NCBI GenBank assembly: GCA_003996215.1
Contig: QJPP01000050.1
Coordinates: forward strand, 744,001 to 808,000
Reading direction: 5' to 3'
Length of the DNA stretch: 64,000 nt
From: Jaltomata sinuosa
Lineage: Eukaryota > Streptophyta > Magnoliopsida > Solanales > Solanaceae
The position numbers and the translations under genes are program-made. This document shows positions 33,701 to 45,612 of this stretch, piece after piece. The notes under the pieces are model-generated. The model saw only the letters and a program-made list of their open reading frames with translations, was not told the origin of the DNA and did no database searches. Position 1 is the first letter of the stretch; each line of letters opens with the position of its first letter.

Positions 33701-34919
33701 TTCAATCCTTTTCTGTTTTCTTTTTCGTGATTTCTCCCTTTCTCTCTTTTTTTTTTGTCCTCTTTTTCCGTCCCCCCTTTTCTCTTCCCCAAAGGGCTTT
33801 TTATAGCCAAAACAGTGGCCTGTAACGGCTCTCAAGAAGTTTCAAAAAATTGAAATTTGAAAACCCAAAAAAAAGGGGGGGAAGATTCTGATTTCTGAGG
33901 AATTTCAAAGGAAGAATGATGAGGAAAGGGTCATAAATCTTACCTTTTCAAGGTGATGTGAGGAAGAGAACCGTTGGAGACTATAGACCAGTGAATATCC
34001 GGTAGGTTGAGTTTGGATCCGCCGGTTATTGAGACTTTTCCTCCTTCCCAAAGCTAGTAATCAAGAGGGAGAGATCTTGTAGCTCTGAAGCTATGCAAAA
34101 AAGGGGAAAAAGGAGACGTGGGGATGATGGTGATGGTGATAGCGCCGTTTGCCCGCCGGTACGAAGCGAAAACCGGCGGGTCTTGGCGGTGAGGCGACGG
34201 GCAAAAGGGTTTGGGGGTGGGGGCTGTCGGTTGAAATGGAGAGGGTGAGGGGATCTGTTGGTTTATGTTGAAAGTGGAGAGAAAAGAAAAAGGGATTGGG
34301 TTTTGGGTAATTAGGCTGGTGGGTTTTTGGGCTGGTGGGGCGAATTGGGTAGTGGGCTAGGAGAAATTTGGGCTGGGTTAGGTAATTGGGTAATGGGCTA
34401 GTAATTTTTTGGCTGAAACAAATAGGGCTTTGGCCCAAAATTTGGTAAATAAATTAGTTTGTAGAAAAAGAAATAATTTTCCCTAGTCGTTTTTCCACTT
34501 AATTAATTTAACGATGCTTCTTTCATCCCAATTAATTTTCAATACGTATATAGTTGACTTAAAAATGATTTTGATACACGTAATCGCGATCCTCAATCGA
34601 TAGAACTGTATTTAGGAAATACTATAGCGACACGACAAAATTTCATTTAGAGTTTGAAATAAAAGTTACTATACCAATATTTTGTTAAAGAGAATGAATT
34701 ATAAAATATTTTTGGGGTGATTTTATAAGATACAATATTATTAGTAATTATTATTATAAAAAGTAAAGGAAATCATTTTTAAAAAAAATGATTATTGGTG
34801 CCAAAATTTATAAAAAATTAATATAAAAATAAAAAAATTATTTTGGAAAAGTCCTCGGGATTAAGAAGCATATAAAAATTAATTATGGGAAAAAGGAGGG
34901 CCAAAATTGGGTGTCAACA
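30720..34919 (-). repeat. E3 5' LTR with 374-bp deletion
   Basis: It matches 13222-17795 almost exactly but lacks 374 bp at about 31216, joined at a two-base AT microhomology. The loss happened after insertion or during the last replication. The TATA-like site lies at 33797-33805 on the minus strand and is untouched. Confidence 0.95.
33797..33805 (-). promoter_or_regulatory. TATA box of E3 5' LTR
   Basis: The minus strand reads TATAAAAAG, followed by a purine-rich, GA-heavy stretch. It is oriented to drive transcription of the E3 coding region. Confidence 0.5.
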
Positions 34920-35703
34920 ACCACCATATAATATACACCTAACCTTCTCCATAAATAATAACCTGAGAATTCCAAACTAGTCACACATAGCACCATAGAA
35001 TGTTTGAACACCATGCCACAACATACTATTCTGGGTACACATCTACCCTCCTACCATTAAGGGATCTTCTTCACCTAGTTCACAAATGCTCTAAGATAAC
35101 TATAGCTATAGACGTTCGTTCATCACTATCCCAATCTTATGGATATTATACTTATGAATCCATACACCTAGTTATGGGGTCATTCTGCTACTTATCTCCC
35201 ATAACATCTCAATTCGCACTAACTCTTGAGTGATTGTACTACCCAAAAGCTCCCATACCTTTTGGCTAAGGCACCATTCATAGTAAAGTTTCTGGAAGAG
35301 GGTCTGAGAGCACATTCAACTGTAGGCTTAGTTGCACGAGTGGAAAATGGTACGTGCCATTGGATTGGTACACTCTAATACACTAGTAGGCTCCTCTCAA
35401 ACCCTTGTGCAGTTTATTAACTTTTTGATGGCTCTATCTGAGAGCATCTCACTGTCAAGGATCTGAACTACACTGTCTCCACTACCTTGAAGGTGAGGCC
35501 TGACTAAAGGAATTGGATCAATGCATGAATCTGCATAAGTTTCTGAAGGAACAACTTTATAGCATGATCTAGAGTATGAACAAAGGGAAACATTTCCTAA
35601 ATTCCATGTAGCCCCTCGAAGAAAAGTACTGATGTTTTCGTACCATTTCGCAAGACTCTACTAGACACGGCTTTACAGACACCCTAGGACACTTGAACTC
35701 TGT
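34920..35703 (-). other. E2 interior, right part (leader)
   Basis: It follows the E3 target duplication. On the minus strand it reads as the leader after the primer site, including TCTAGTAGAGTC, which the alpha and beta leaders also carry. There is no gag start or domain. The ORF at 35000-35233 (+) is not supported. Confidence 0.6.
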
Positions 35704-35715
35704 GCTCTGATACCA
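35704..35715 (-). other. E2 tRNA-iMet primer-binding site
   Basis: The minus strand reads TGGTATCAGAGC, the standard complement of the initiator tRNA-Met 3' end, four bases from the 5' LTR. Confidence 0.9.
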
Positions 35716-35719
35716 AGTT

Positions 35720-38423
35720 CGTCACGCTCTGAGCCTACGCCCTAGACGTAACACGGGACCTGAGATCACAAGTGATCCCAAGATAACCCTTCTTGCTGGC
35801 ATGATTCATGAGCAACTAAATAAAAATAGATAAACTAAAGAATATTATGCGGAAGCTGAAACATATGATGAGCTCTTAAGGAATACTGTAATAAATTGAA
35901 GTTTTATAAGCTGAAATACAACTCTTTTGAAAAAAATGATACAACTGACTGACTGACTGTCTATGAAGCCTCTACTAACACTGACTAAAGTTAGCCGGGA
36001 CATGACCCCCAACTATCTTATGTCAATGCATAATAACTGAATTAACTATTAAAACTACTAACAGGCTGGAGTTCCCGAAGAAGGAGAACTTAATCTCTGC
36101 TGACTGGGAGTTGTGATCCGTCTGACTATGATCCTGGGAGCTGTGATCCATCTGACTATGATCCTGGGAGCTAGCACTGAAACCTACATCATGAAACGAT
36201 GCAGCACAAAAAGGTATGTGATCAGTACTTTGAATGTACCGAGCATGTGAGATAAAGTACTAACTGTAAATCATGAAAAGATACATGTATACTGAAAGCA
36301 TGGCTGAAAACTGAACTATATAAACATGTATATATTAGAACATAACTGAAAGCTGGACTAAGTATAGATATCTGAGAATGCATAAGTCAATGCTATAAAA
36401 CATGGCCTCTTTTACTGAAGAGTATAAAATATTTCTGGGTTATAAACAGTAAGATACATAGACTATGAGATAACTAAGCATGATCAAAATATTGATGGGT
36501 TGTTTAAAATTGTAAGTTGTATCTGTAGTACTCGGGACCAAACATAATATGCACAAAATATGATATGTAAGGATATTCTAAAAATTATAATTTAAAAACT
36601 GTAAAACTGGACTAAGGGCCTAGTACATAATTACTGAGTCTAATTATGTGGGAGAGTATGTTAACCAACATAAACAACGTGAGATAAATGTGGAGTTCGA
36701 TGTATATGCCCCATCGAGAGGACCCAATATACCTTGTCAGGGTATAAAGGCATGGCTAGTGTGATCACTAGTTTTGGGGTCCAACTGAGGGGCTAAATAA
36801 CCTACAGTGGCATGTAGTTCTGGGACTTTAGGTACGCTGAACCTTAGTCCAACTCGGTGCTAAGTACTACTCCCAAAATGAATTCTAATAGCTCTTTTAA
36901 AACTGGAGCTCTGGAATGCTGCATCAGAACTTAAGTAAACTTAATGATTTCTGAAAGACTGCATAACTAAAAATTATTCATAAAGCATGTGGACATATCT
37001 AGATGTCATACTAATTATGAAGCTTACTGAGTTCGTAATCATTGATGGAATATCCAGATACCATGCTAATCACGAAACTTACTAAGTTCATCATTATTGA
37101 TGGCATGTCTTGAAGGTCTATATTTAAAACATATGCTTGTAAAACATACTGAAGGTAAGTTGAATCCTTCTAAATCATGCATATTTCTTTCTTACTAAAA
37201 TAACTGGATTAAAAATCATGCATACTTATATAGACTGAATGCTGATAATCTGAGGTGAGCTCAAAAGGAGAAGTTAACTCATGAGAAGTTTTGAAGAAAA
37301 CCTGTAGACTGAAAACTGACTAATTTCATGCTTGTAAAGTAATTTAGGTCAAATTCTGAAGAAAACTCATTCTTATGAAAATACTATAATTTTATGCTAA
37401 ATTCTCGATTTCTTAAAGTTCTTGTAAAGACTCATGCAAGTCACTGAAAACATGGGGTAAATCTTCTAAAATAATACATAAATCATGTAGGAATCATAAG
37501 GACTGAATTCTGTAAAATTAAGCATGATTGGGTAAGAACCCTAGTTTCACAACTTATAAAATCGTATGAAAATCTGAAACGTTAAGGATAAGGGCGAACT
37601 AAACCCTTACTGAATACCCACATACCTGGTGGAAGATGATTCTTGAATTAGTGAAGGAGGTAGAAGGTGATTCTTGAATTAGTGAAGGGGTTCTGAAGCT
37701 TTGGAGAAGGAAGCCCTAGGTTGAACTTGGAGAAGAACGCTCTTTTTCTCCTTGAAACTAACTTGAGAGAAAACTAACTTGTTTAAATAAAAGTGCTGAA
37801 AAGAAAACGTGATGAAAATACCCTAAGGGTCCTATTTATAGGCAGTAGAAAACCAAATCTGGATTGGTCTAGGAAGGAAATATACGTCCAAAATGGTCGC
37901 CAAAATGGACCATTTTTCCAGAAAATGGACCGTTGTATTGAGTGTTTTAACTCCTTGAAATTTTGGAGTTTCTGGTTCTAAAAACGGTTGGGAAAACGGA
38001 CCGTTGTCCCTTCCGTTTTAACTAGCAAATTTTGACGGACTTCTTGTCAGACAGACGTCTTCTTGGTAAACTGATCATAACTTATTACTTTGGACTCGGA
38101 TGAATGCAAGGCATGTGGCATTGGAACGAAGACTCGAAGGCCTTTAATTTGCGGGTCATAGGCCACCTAAATCTTTATATTCTAGGAATTATGATCATTT
38201 GAAATTTACCCTTGAAAAATCTAACACTAAAACTCAATCGATAAGGAAGCTTTCAACTCAACTTTGAGCTAGAGGTTCTTTATGAACTCAATTCATATCG
38301 AATGCACTTCCCACACATAAGTATTGATCTCAACAACTATCTACCATTTAAAATCATCTGGTTTAGATCTATCAACATATGAAAACGGTCTGGATCTTAG
38401 CTTAGAATTTTTGGGGTGTTACA
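35720..38423 (-). repeat. E2 5' LTR
   Basis: A full-length partner of 8431-11110. Its inner edge has CGTCACGC instead of TGTCACGC. A short extra duplication (TGATCC...CTGGGAGCT) is present at about 36113-36175. The TATA-like TATAAATAGG lies at 37831-37840, minus strand. Confidence 0.93.
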
Positions 38424-39169
38424 TTACCGGTATACCGTCCACTTCTTAAACTGATTATGTATATAATGTTATTGCAAGGATCCTAGGTGCATTATTTCTT
38501 ACTTACACCTGCACCAGTTTCATATATATTCTATTTGCTAGCCTTGTATGTTATTCTGTTGACTTCCCTCTAAGCTAGTTCCTGTGTACTTTTCATTGAT
38601 TTCTGTGACTACTTGCTTCTATTCTGTCTGTTACTATGCTTTTATCTTATATGTGCGCAGTCAGCCTATGATACCTACTGGGTACCTTATGCTTCGCATT
38701 TGGTGCTCATACTACACCTTGCATCTTCTGGTGCAAATCCTATTATGGGCCATCATCGTTAGCTCGTGGGGACTCGTGTGAGGTCCTGCTTTTGGTGATA
38801 TTCTGGACTGAGGGTGAGCTCTTGGCAACCAATGCTTAGATTTTAGTTTATCTTTTGATTATGTACTCTACTTCTACTTGGAGACAGCTTTGTGTATATA
38901 TTGTTTTGGACCCTTGTACTCCTTATGTAGATCCGGCTCTTATACGCTATAATACCAGGTTTTGGATTTGGTTTAGCTTCCGCTTTATATGTATATTATT
39001 CTTGTTATCTATTTTCTTGATCTTGTACCCTTTCTTCTACTTATTTAAGATGTTCTTCCACTTCGTTTGCTAGATAGCAACCCATTACTGACCGTTTTGG
39101 GCTATGGGGATTGGTTGGTCTACTGGGGGGTTGTAGGTGCCATCATGACCAAGAAATCAGGTCATGACA
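38424..39169 (+). repeat. Alpha 5' LTR, second part
   Basis: It resumes with the duplicated TTACC and continues in register with the 3' LTR (GGTATACCGTCC onward), ending GGTCATGACA. Together with the first part it gives about 3.49 kb, against 3.56 kb for the 3' LTR. Confidence 0.93.
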
Positions 39170-39172
39170 GCT

Positions 39173-39184
39173 TGGTATCAAAAC
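39173..39184 (+). other. Alpha primer-binding site, decayed
   Basis: TGGTATCAAAAC, three bases after the LTR, is the initiator tRNA-Met site with its GAGC end mutated. Confidence 0.75.
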
Positions 39185-39383
39185 TCTAGGTTCACTGGTG
39201 TCATCGATATAAGAGCCAATATCTAGTAGAGTCCTACGGATCAGGGAGGAGATGTCTGTACTCAATCTTCGGGAGGCTATAATGACATCTTAGAAAGAAT
39301 TGGACTTTTCTTGTTTCTATCTCATGCGTAATATCCTTGAAAGTTTCTGGAAATCTTACTTACTCTGGTTTAATCTTCCGCAT

Positions 39384-40322
39384 ATGGTTCATACGAGATC
39401 TTCATCTCCTGGAGGAGGAGAGCCTCCTGCCCCTGCACCTCTGACTCCAGCTAGGGGTCGGGGTGGTCGTAGGGGTAGAGGTAGGGTTCGTGGATTACCC
39501 AGAGCAGCGGCACCAGCTAGATCTGCTAGGGTTGAGGTAGAGCCCGAGTATGACTACGAGCCAGAGTTTCCTCCAGAGCAACAGCGTGTGGACCCGTGGG
39601 TAGCCCAGGTACCACCAGCTCCAGTACCAGTTCCAGCACTAGTTTTCATGCCAGCTTCATCCCCCGCTTAGTCTTCGGATATTAGGGGTCTACTTGTTCA
39701 GCTTTTGGGTATGATTGCAGAGAGACCTTCGAAGGTAGAACAGACACCCGATGAGGGGGCAGCCCTGGGTGTTCAGAGTTCAGAAGCACAGCCTGCTACT
39801 GCGGCTCCCCATGCCAAGTTTGTTCTGATTCCTTTAGTTGTACAGCCTCTTGCTCCTCGCCTAGCTATGACATATGGGGAGCATAAGGCGTTGGGTAGGT
39901 TCTTGAGGTTGGTAGCATCGAGATTTGCTAGTATATCAGGTGAGGACCCGCATTATTTTATTACTACATGTGAGGAGATATTGCACCATCTGGGTTTGTT
40001 GGAGACTCACGGAGTCTGTTATACCATTTATCAGCTGGAGGGCCCAGTGAAGTTATGGTGGAGGGCACAGATTGCTTGCAGATCTTCTACATCGCCTCCT
40101 TTGACCTGGTCTGAGTTCTATGAGGTCTTTATGGCCAAGTTCCTGCCTCAGAGTGATCGTGAGCGGCACAGGGAGCAGTTTACTTGGCTTGTGTAGGATT
40201 CTATGATTGTCTCAGAGTATGAGACCCATTTTCATTAGCTAGCACTATTTGGAGCTATGATCATTCTTACCGAGGCAGATAGGATTCGCAGATTTTTATG
40301 GGGTTTGAGGCCAGAGATTAGG
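39384..40322 (+). pseudogene. Alpha gag, broken
   Basis: It starts at the Met of MVHTRSSSPGG, a start shared with beta. An Arg/Gly/Pro-rich N-terminus follows. The gag core (EEILHHLGLLETHG, VKLWWRAQ, LTWSEFYEVFMAKF) is readable in one frame interrupted by TAG at 39669, 40194 and 40236. It ends abruptly at 40322, where a deletion joins gag directly to RT, removing the zinc knuckle, protease and the first part of RT. Confidence 0.88.
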
Positions 40323-42340
40323 AAGCCAGTTGAATAAGGTGACAGTGAAGAATAGGTATTCGATGCCAAGGATTGATGACTTATTTGATCAGCTTCAGGG
40401 TGCAGCCATGTTTTTGAAGATCCATTTGAGGTCCGTCTACCATCAGTTAAGTATTAGGTCGGAGAACATCCCTAAGACAACATTCAGGACACGTTATGGC
40501 CGCTATGAGTTCCTGGTGATGTCTTTTGGGTTGACTAATTCCCCCTCAGCCTTTATGGATTTGATGCATTGGGAGATTAGACCGTACCTAGATATGTTCG
40601 TGATAGTCTTCATTGATGAAATTCTGATATACTCGAGGAGTAGGGATGAGCATGAGAAGCACTTGAGGACTGTACTTCAGACTTTGAGAGACCATCGGCT
40701 TTATGCCAAGTTCTCAAAGTGTGAGTTTTAACTTGAGTTAGTTACATTCCTAGGACACGTGGTGTCTAAGGATGGGATTAGAGTTGATCTGGGTAAGATT
40801 TCTGCGGTTCATGATTGGCCAAGACCTACTACTCCTACCGAGGTTCGCAGCTTTGTTGGTTTAGTTAGGTACTACAGATGGTTCTTTGAGGGATTTTCTT
40901 CCGTAGCAGCATCCTTGACTATGCTAACTAGGAAGGATGTTCCATTTCAGTGGTCGTATCAGTGCGAGGATAACTTTCATAGGCTTAAGGCCTTATTGAC
41001 TTCAGCTCCAGTTCTGACTTTGTCGGTTGAGGGTCAGAGTTTCTCCATGTATTGTGATGCTTCAGGGGTCGGTCATGGTTAAGTGTTAATGCAACAGGCT
41101 CGAGTGATAGCATATGCATTGAGACTGCTGAAGGTTCATGAATGCAACTACCCCACTCATGACTTAGAGTTGGTGGCGGTAGTCTTCGCGCTCAAGATCT
41201 GTATGCACTACTTATATGGAGTTCACTGTGAGATATTCACCGATCACCATAGTCTTCATTACATTACGAGTTAGCAGGAGCTGAACTCGAGGTAGAGAAG
41301 ATGGATTGAGCTACTGAAGGACTATGATTTTACTATTCTATACCATCCGGGCAAGGCAAATGTGTTAGCAGATGCCTTAAGTTGAAAGGTAGTGAGTATG
41401 GGCAGCCTAGCTTCACTTTTAGTTTCTGAGCGACCGTTGGCCTTGGACATCTAGTCCTTGGCTAACCAATTGGTTAGGCTTGACTTGTCAGACCCTAGCA
41501 GAGTTCTTGCCAGTGTTGAGGTCCATTCCACTCTAGTTGATCAGATTCAGAGCTGACTGTTTGAGGATCAGATTTGTGCGACCGTCATGATCAGGTGGTT
41601 CGGGGTGAGGCCAGTCGGGCTGATTTGGGTTCTAATGATATTCTATGTTTTGATGGTCGACTCTGTGTTTCGAGGGTTGGCAATTTGATTCAGTTGATAC
41701 TCTGTAAGGCACATTGTTCTAGATACTCCATTCATCCTGGCACGGCAAAGATGTATAGAGATTTCAGGCAGCTTTACTGGTGGTGTGGTATAAAGCAGGA
41801 CGTAGCAGAGTTTGTATCTCAGTGCTTGAACTGTCAGTAGGTGAAGTTCGAGCACATGAGACCGAGTGGCTTGATGCAGCTACTTCCCATTCCTGAGTGG
41901 AAGTGGGAAGGTATTACTATGGACTTCGTTGTTGGTTTGCCTCGTACTTCTGGGGGTTTTGATTTCATTTAGGTGATTGTGGATCGGTTGACTAAGTTGG
42001 CCGACTTCTTGCCGGTTCAGACTTCCTACGGTGCTAAGAGGTTAGCTCAGATCTACATTTGTGAGGTTGTTCAGTTGCACGGGGTCCCAGCTTCTATCAT
42101 TTTAGACCATGGCACACAGTTCACATCTCAATTCTGAAGAGCTATATAGAGTGATTTGGGTACAGAGATTCAGCTTAGTACCGCTTTCCACCCTCAGACA
42201 GATGGCCAGTCTGAGAGGATTATTCAGGTCCTAGAGGACATGCTTCGGGCTTATGTACTTGACTTTGGAGGTTCATGGGATCAGTTTGTTCCTTTGGACG
42301 AGTTTGCTTATAATAATAGTTTTCATTCGAGCATCAGCAT
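40323..42340 (+). pseudogene. Alpha pol, left part (RT, RNase H, integrase)
   Basis: It begins within RT at NKVTVKNRY. The catalytic box reads FIDE instead of FIDD, so the second Asp is lost. Stops lie at 40729, 41080 and 41272, and the frame changes before integrase (from about 41574). Integrase zinc-region residues (SIHPGTAKMY, CLNCQ) and the core region with FHPQTDGQSER are visible. It is cut at AGCAT (42336-42340) by the beta array; the end of the gene is at 59664-60299. It is non-functional. Confidence 0.9.
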
Positions 42341-45300
42341 TATAATGACTCTTCCGATCATTTTTGCGTGTACACTTTTCTTGTACAGTTAGAGCCTTCT
42401 TGTAGTAGCCCCAGGTCATTTATGGCTTGCTGGGACTGGTGGTTTGGTGCCCTAGCCATTTGTTTGGTCGTTATGATCATTTTCTTGTTTTAGAGCTGAG
42501 TCTTAGGAGCCGAGTATCGAGATCGTGCGATGGTGATTTGCAAGCCTAAAATTGAGAATTTTATTAAATCGCGCGTAATTGAAAATATTTTATTCAAGAT
42601 TTGAATGTGGTAAAAAGTTATATTTTTATTGCCTTCCTACAATATTTTAAATGTTTATGAAAAAAACTTTTGATATGATATAGGTGTGTATGTATTTATT
42701 TTATAAAAGTTTTATAAACTATTAATATTTTAACGGAGATAGTAAACTAAGTTATGTTAAAAATTATTATTATAATATAATAAGTTTTATTTGAAATAAT
42801 TTTCTATTAATTATGATATGTTTTAAAAGTTATATATATTTTATTATGAACCTATGCAATATCCGAGTGTGCACCTAACGGGGTAAGATGAAATATAGTG
42901 TTGACACACCATCAACACATGGAAGCAAGGGAAAGGTGGCTCCCATGTTTGGTGGTTTTGCTTTTTACCTTTGATGGGGGTTTGTTTTAACTTGGTAATT
43001 AATTCCAAGATCATATGGATTTTCAGATTCTTATAATTGAATTTAGGAGAATTTGTGTCAGAGGAAAAAGTGAGTAAGTTGTGTTGGAGAAAATAGAAAC
43101 TGATTAGAAGGGTAGGAAGCAAAGTTGTTTTTGTTTGTTCTAGAGTTTGGATCATTGATGGCACCAGCCGCAAAGGTTACTGGGTTCTACCATGAGGGAA
43201 ATGACTGATTTTGCAATGCAAGTTTGGTCAGTGATTTTACCTTGGTAGTGGATGGAGTAAACTTCCACCTTTACAAGAGCTTCTCGGAGCGGTTAGGGCT
43301 TGGACATCATCGTTATAGCATCTTGTCATCGAACAACAGGTAAGTTATGGTCTAAACTCCCTAGACTCAGCATATATTGGATAAAATTGCACTAGCTGGC
43401 ATCCTTGGGTTGGGTTATTAGGTTGGTACCACTGACCTGGACCGCTTTATTCATGTCTGACCTACTTTTCTTTTCCCGATGTTTGTAGTACTTGCTTGAT
43501 ACATTTTATTCACCCTTGTGGTCCTGTGAGGCCTTGTTGACTCTGGAACATAGAAGGGGGGTTATTGGGAATGTCCGCGAGTCCCAGACATAGAAATATC
43601 CTTCTAGGCTGGTTATGCTTGCTGAGTAGCTTTGGAGCCTGTGCAGGGACAATAGGTTGATTGTAAGCTGTTGGGCGGCTATTTGTGTTGATCATTCATT
43701 TTCATGCATATAAAGAGGATTTATCCATGTTTTACTATGGTTTTAGCTTTGGGTCTACTTAAATTGTTTTCTAAACCTTGCATGGCCCTGGGGGCCTGTT
43801 TTCGATAGGAAATAAACTGAAATGGTTTGATTTAACTTATGAATCTTCTTGGTGTAAAAGAAGTTCAAATTACTATTTCTATCACCAGTTTTACTATTAA
43901 CGCTAGACTCGACAGGGCCGGGGTGCTAGTTGAGTTCTTATTAAATTGGGATGGTTTTAGTCTCGATCGGACCGAGCATCTGGGATGACTCCCTAATGTT
44001 TAGACCCGGTTACACCCGGGCACCCTTGGAGGGGTTTTTTGTGATGTTTCGCCACTATTTTGGTCCTGGACAGGGTCTAGGCATGCATATTCGAGACTGG
44101 GTCTCTATCTTGAATCCAGACTTGTTTTCGGAGGACATGTTTTGGTACTGAGTTTTAGTATGGGGTCTGGGACCTCCATGGACCTTGTCATCCGGGTCTG
44201 GAGCTTTGGGCTGCGTATGCCGGAGAGAGGGTATACGGCAGAGTAGAGGTATACGGGTAGTGTCCTTCTATAGAACCTACCTACTGGGCCCGATCGGCAC
44301 CAGATGAGGTACATAAAGAGTTTATATCCCACCCTGAGGTTATCATGCATCATATCATTCATTGTTTTAGGCTCTACCCTTGTTTGCTGTTTGTTGAGTG
44401 TACACTCCGGTTGTATGGGCGGCCGGAGGGTTTTGTTTTCACTTGTTTGAGTTCCTTGGTTGTATGGGCGGATAAGGGACTATAGGTAGGATCTTGTTAC
44501 ATTATCGCGGTGTTATCCCCCTGTTATGGTTATGTTTATAAGATTATATATGGCTGAGTTGTTACTTGTTGGATTTGAGATTGGTATGGCTAGTTGGGTT
44601 ATTGATTCCTGTTTTCGAGCATGCCTATCTTTACTCTCCTTCTCCCTTCCTTGTACTTAAGGTTACCGGTATACCGTCCATTTCTTAAACTTGTTATGTA
44701 TATACTGTTATTTCAAAAATCCTAGGTGCGTTATTTCTTGCTTACACCTGTGCCTATTGTGTATATATTCTCTTTGCTAGCCTTATATGTTGTTCTGTTG
44801 ACTTCCCTCTAGGTTAATCCCTGTGTACTTTTCATTGATCTCTGTGACTACTTGTTGTTCTACTCTGCTTGTTATTACTCTTTTATCTTATATGTGCCCA
44901 GTCAGCCATTGATACCTACTGGTACTTTATGCTTCGCATTTGATGCTCATACCACACTCTGCATATTCTGGTACAGATCTTAGTGTGGGCTATCACTGTT
45001 AGCTCATAGAGTCTTGTCTGAGGTGCTATTTTGGTGATATTCTGGACCGAGGGTGAGCTCTGGACGACCAGAGCTTAGCTTTTAGTTATATTTTGATTAT
45101 GTACTATATTTCTACTCGGAGACAGCTTTGTGTATATTGTTTTGGATCCTTGCACTCCTTATGTAGATCCGGCTCTTATACGCTATGATACCAGATTTTG
45201 GGTTTGGTTCACCTTCCGTATTTTTTATATTACTCCTGTTATATATTTTCTTTATCTTGTTCCCATGTTCCACTTATTAAACTGTTCTTCCACTCAGATT

Positions 45301-45400
45301 GTTAGATAGTAGCCCATTACTGATTGTTCTGGGCTACGGGGATGGGTTTGCTTACTGGGGGTTGTAGGTGCCATCATGACCAAGAAATCGAGTCATGACA
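42341..45400 (+). repeat. Beta LTR A
   Basis: It begins TATAATGACTC (canonical TGTAATGACTC) and ends GTCATGACA. Left flank AGCAT. It shares sequence variants with LTR B that LTR C lacks, such as GTGTACACTTTTCTTG near 42370. A decayed primer site (TGTTATTAGAGC) follows. Confidence 0.92.
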
Positions 45401-45612
45401 GCTTGTTATTAGAGCCTAGGTTCACCGGTGTCATCGGTATAAGAGCCAATGTCTAGTAGAGTCCTGCGGATTAGGACGGAGACGTCCGTACTCAATCTTC
45501 AGGAGGCTATAGTGACATCTTAGGAAATATGACTCTTTCATTCTTCTGTATCGTGCGTAGGACCCTTGAAAGTTTCCTAAAATCTCATTTGTTCTACTTC
45601 ATTCTTCCGCAG

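Larger units (their letters stand above)
13222..34919 (-). mobile_element. E3: Tat/Ogre-like LTR retrotransposon
   Basis: A 21.7 kb element with TGTCGCGCC...GTGTCAACA ends, an ACCAC duplication and long LTRs (4574 and 4200 bp). On the minus strand it reads 5' LTR, primer site, ORF1, gag, protease, putative intron, pol, long repetitive 3' untranslated region, polypurine tract, 3' LTR. The extra ORF before gag, the second RNase H, the intron between protease and RT and the great length are features of the Ogre group of Ty3/gypsy Tat elements. The LTRs differ by only a few bases per hundred (3 in the first 120) apart from one 374-bp deletion, so it is the youngest insertion of the nest. Pol is open, but a frameshift and at least one in-frame stop upstream make autonomy doubtful. 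Confidence 0.95.
8431..38423 (-). mobile_element. E2: non-autonomous chromovirus-like LTR element
   Basis: It has TGTCACGC...GTGTTACA ends and a TTACC duplication. LTRs of about 2.7 kb lie at 8431-11110 and 35720-38423. The minus orientation is set by the tRNA primer site beside the right LTR and the polypurine tract beside the left LTR. E3 is inserted in its interior at 13222-34919. Without E3 the interior is only about 2.9 kb and shows no gag or pol domain, so it must have moved using proteins from another element. The leader resembles that of the Tekay elements here (both share TCTAGTAGAGTC), which suggests a derivative of that group. Confidence 0.88.
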
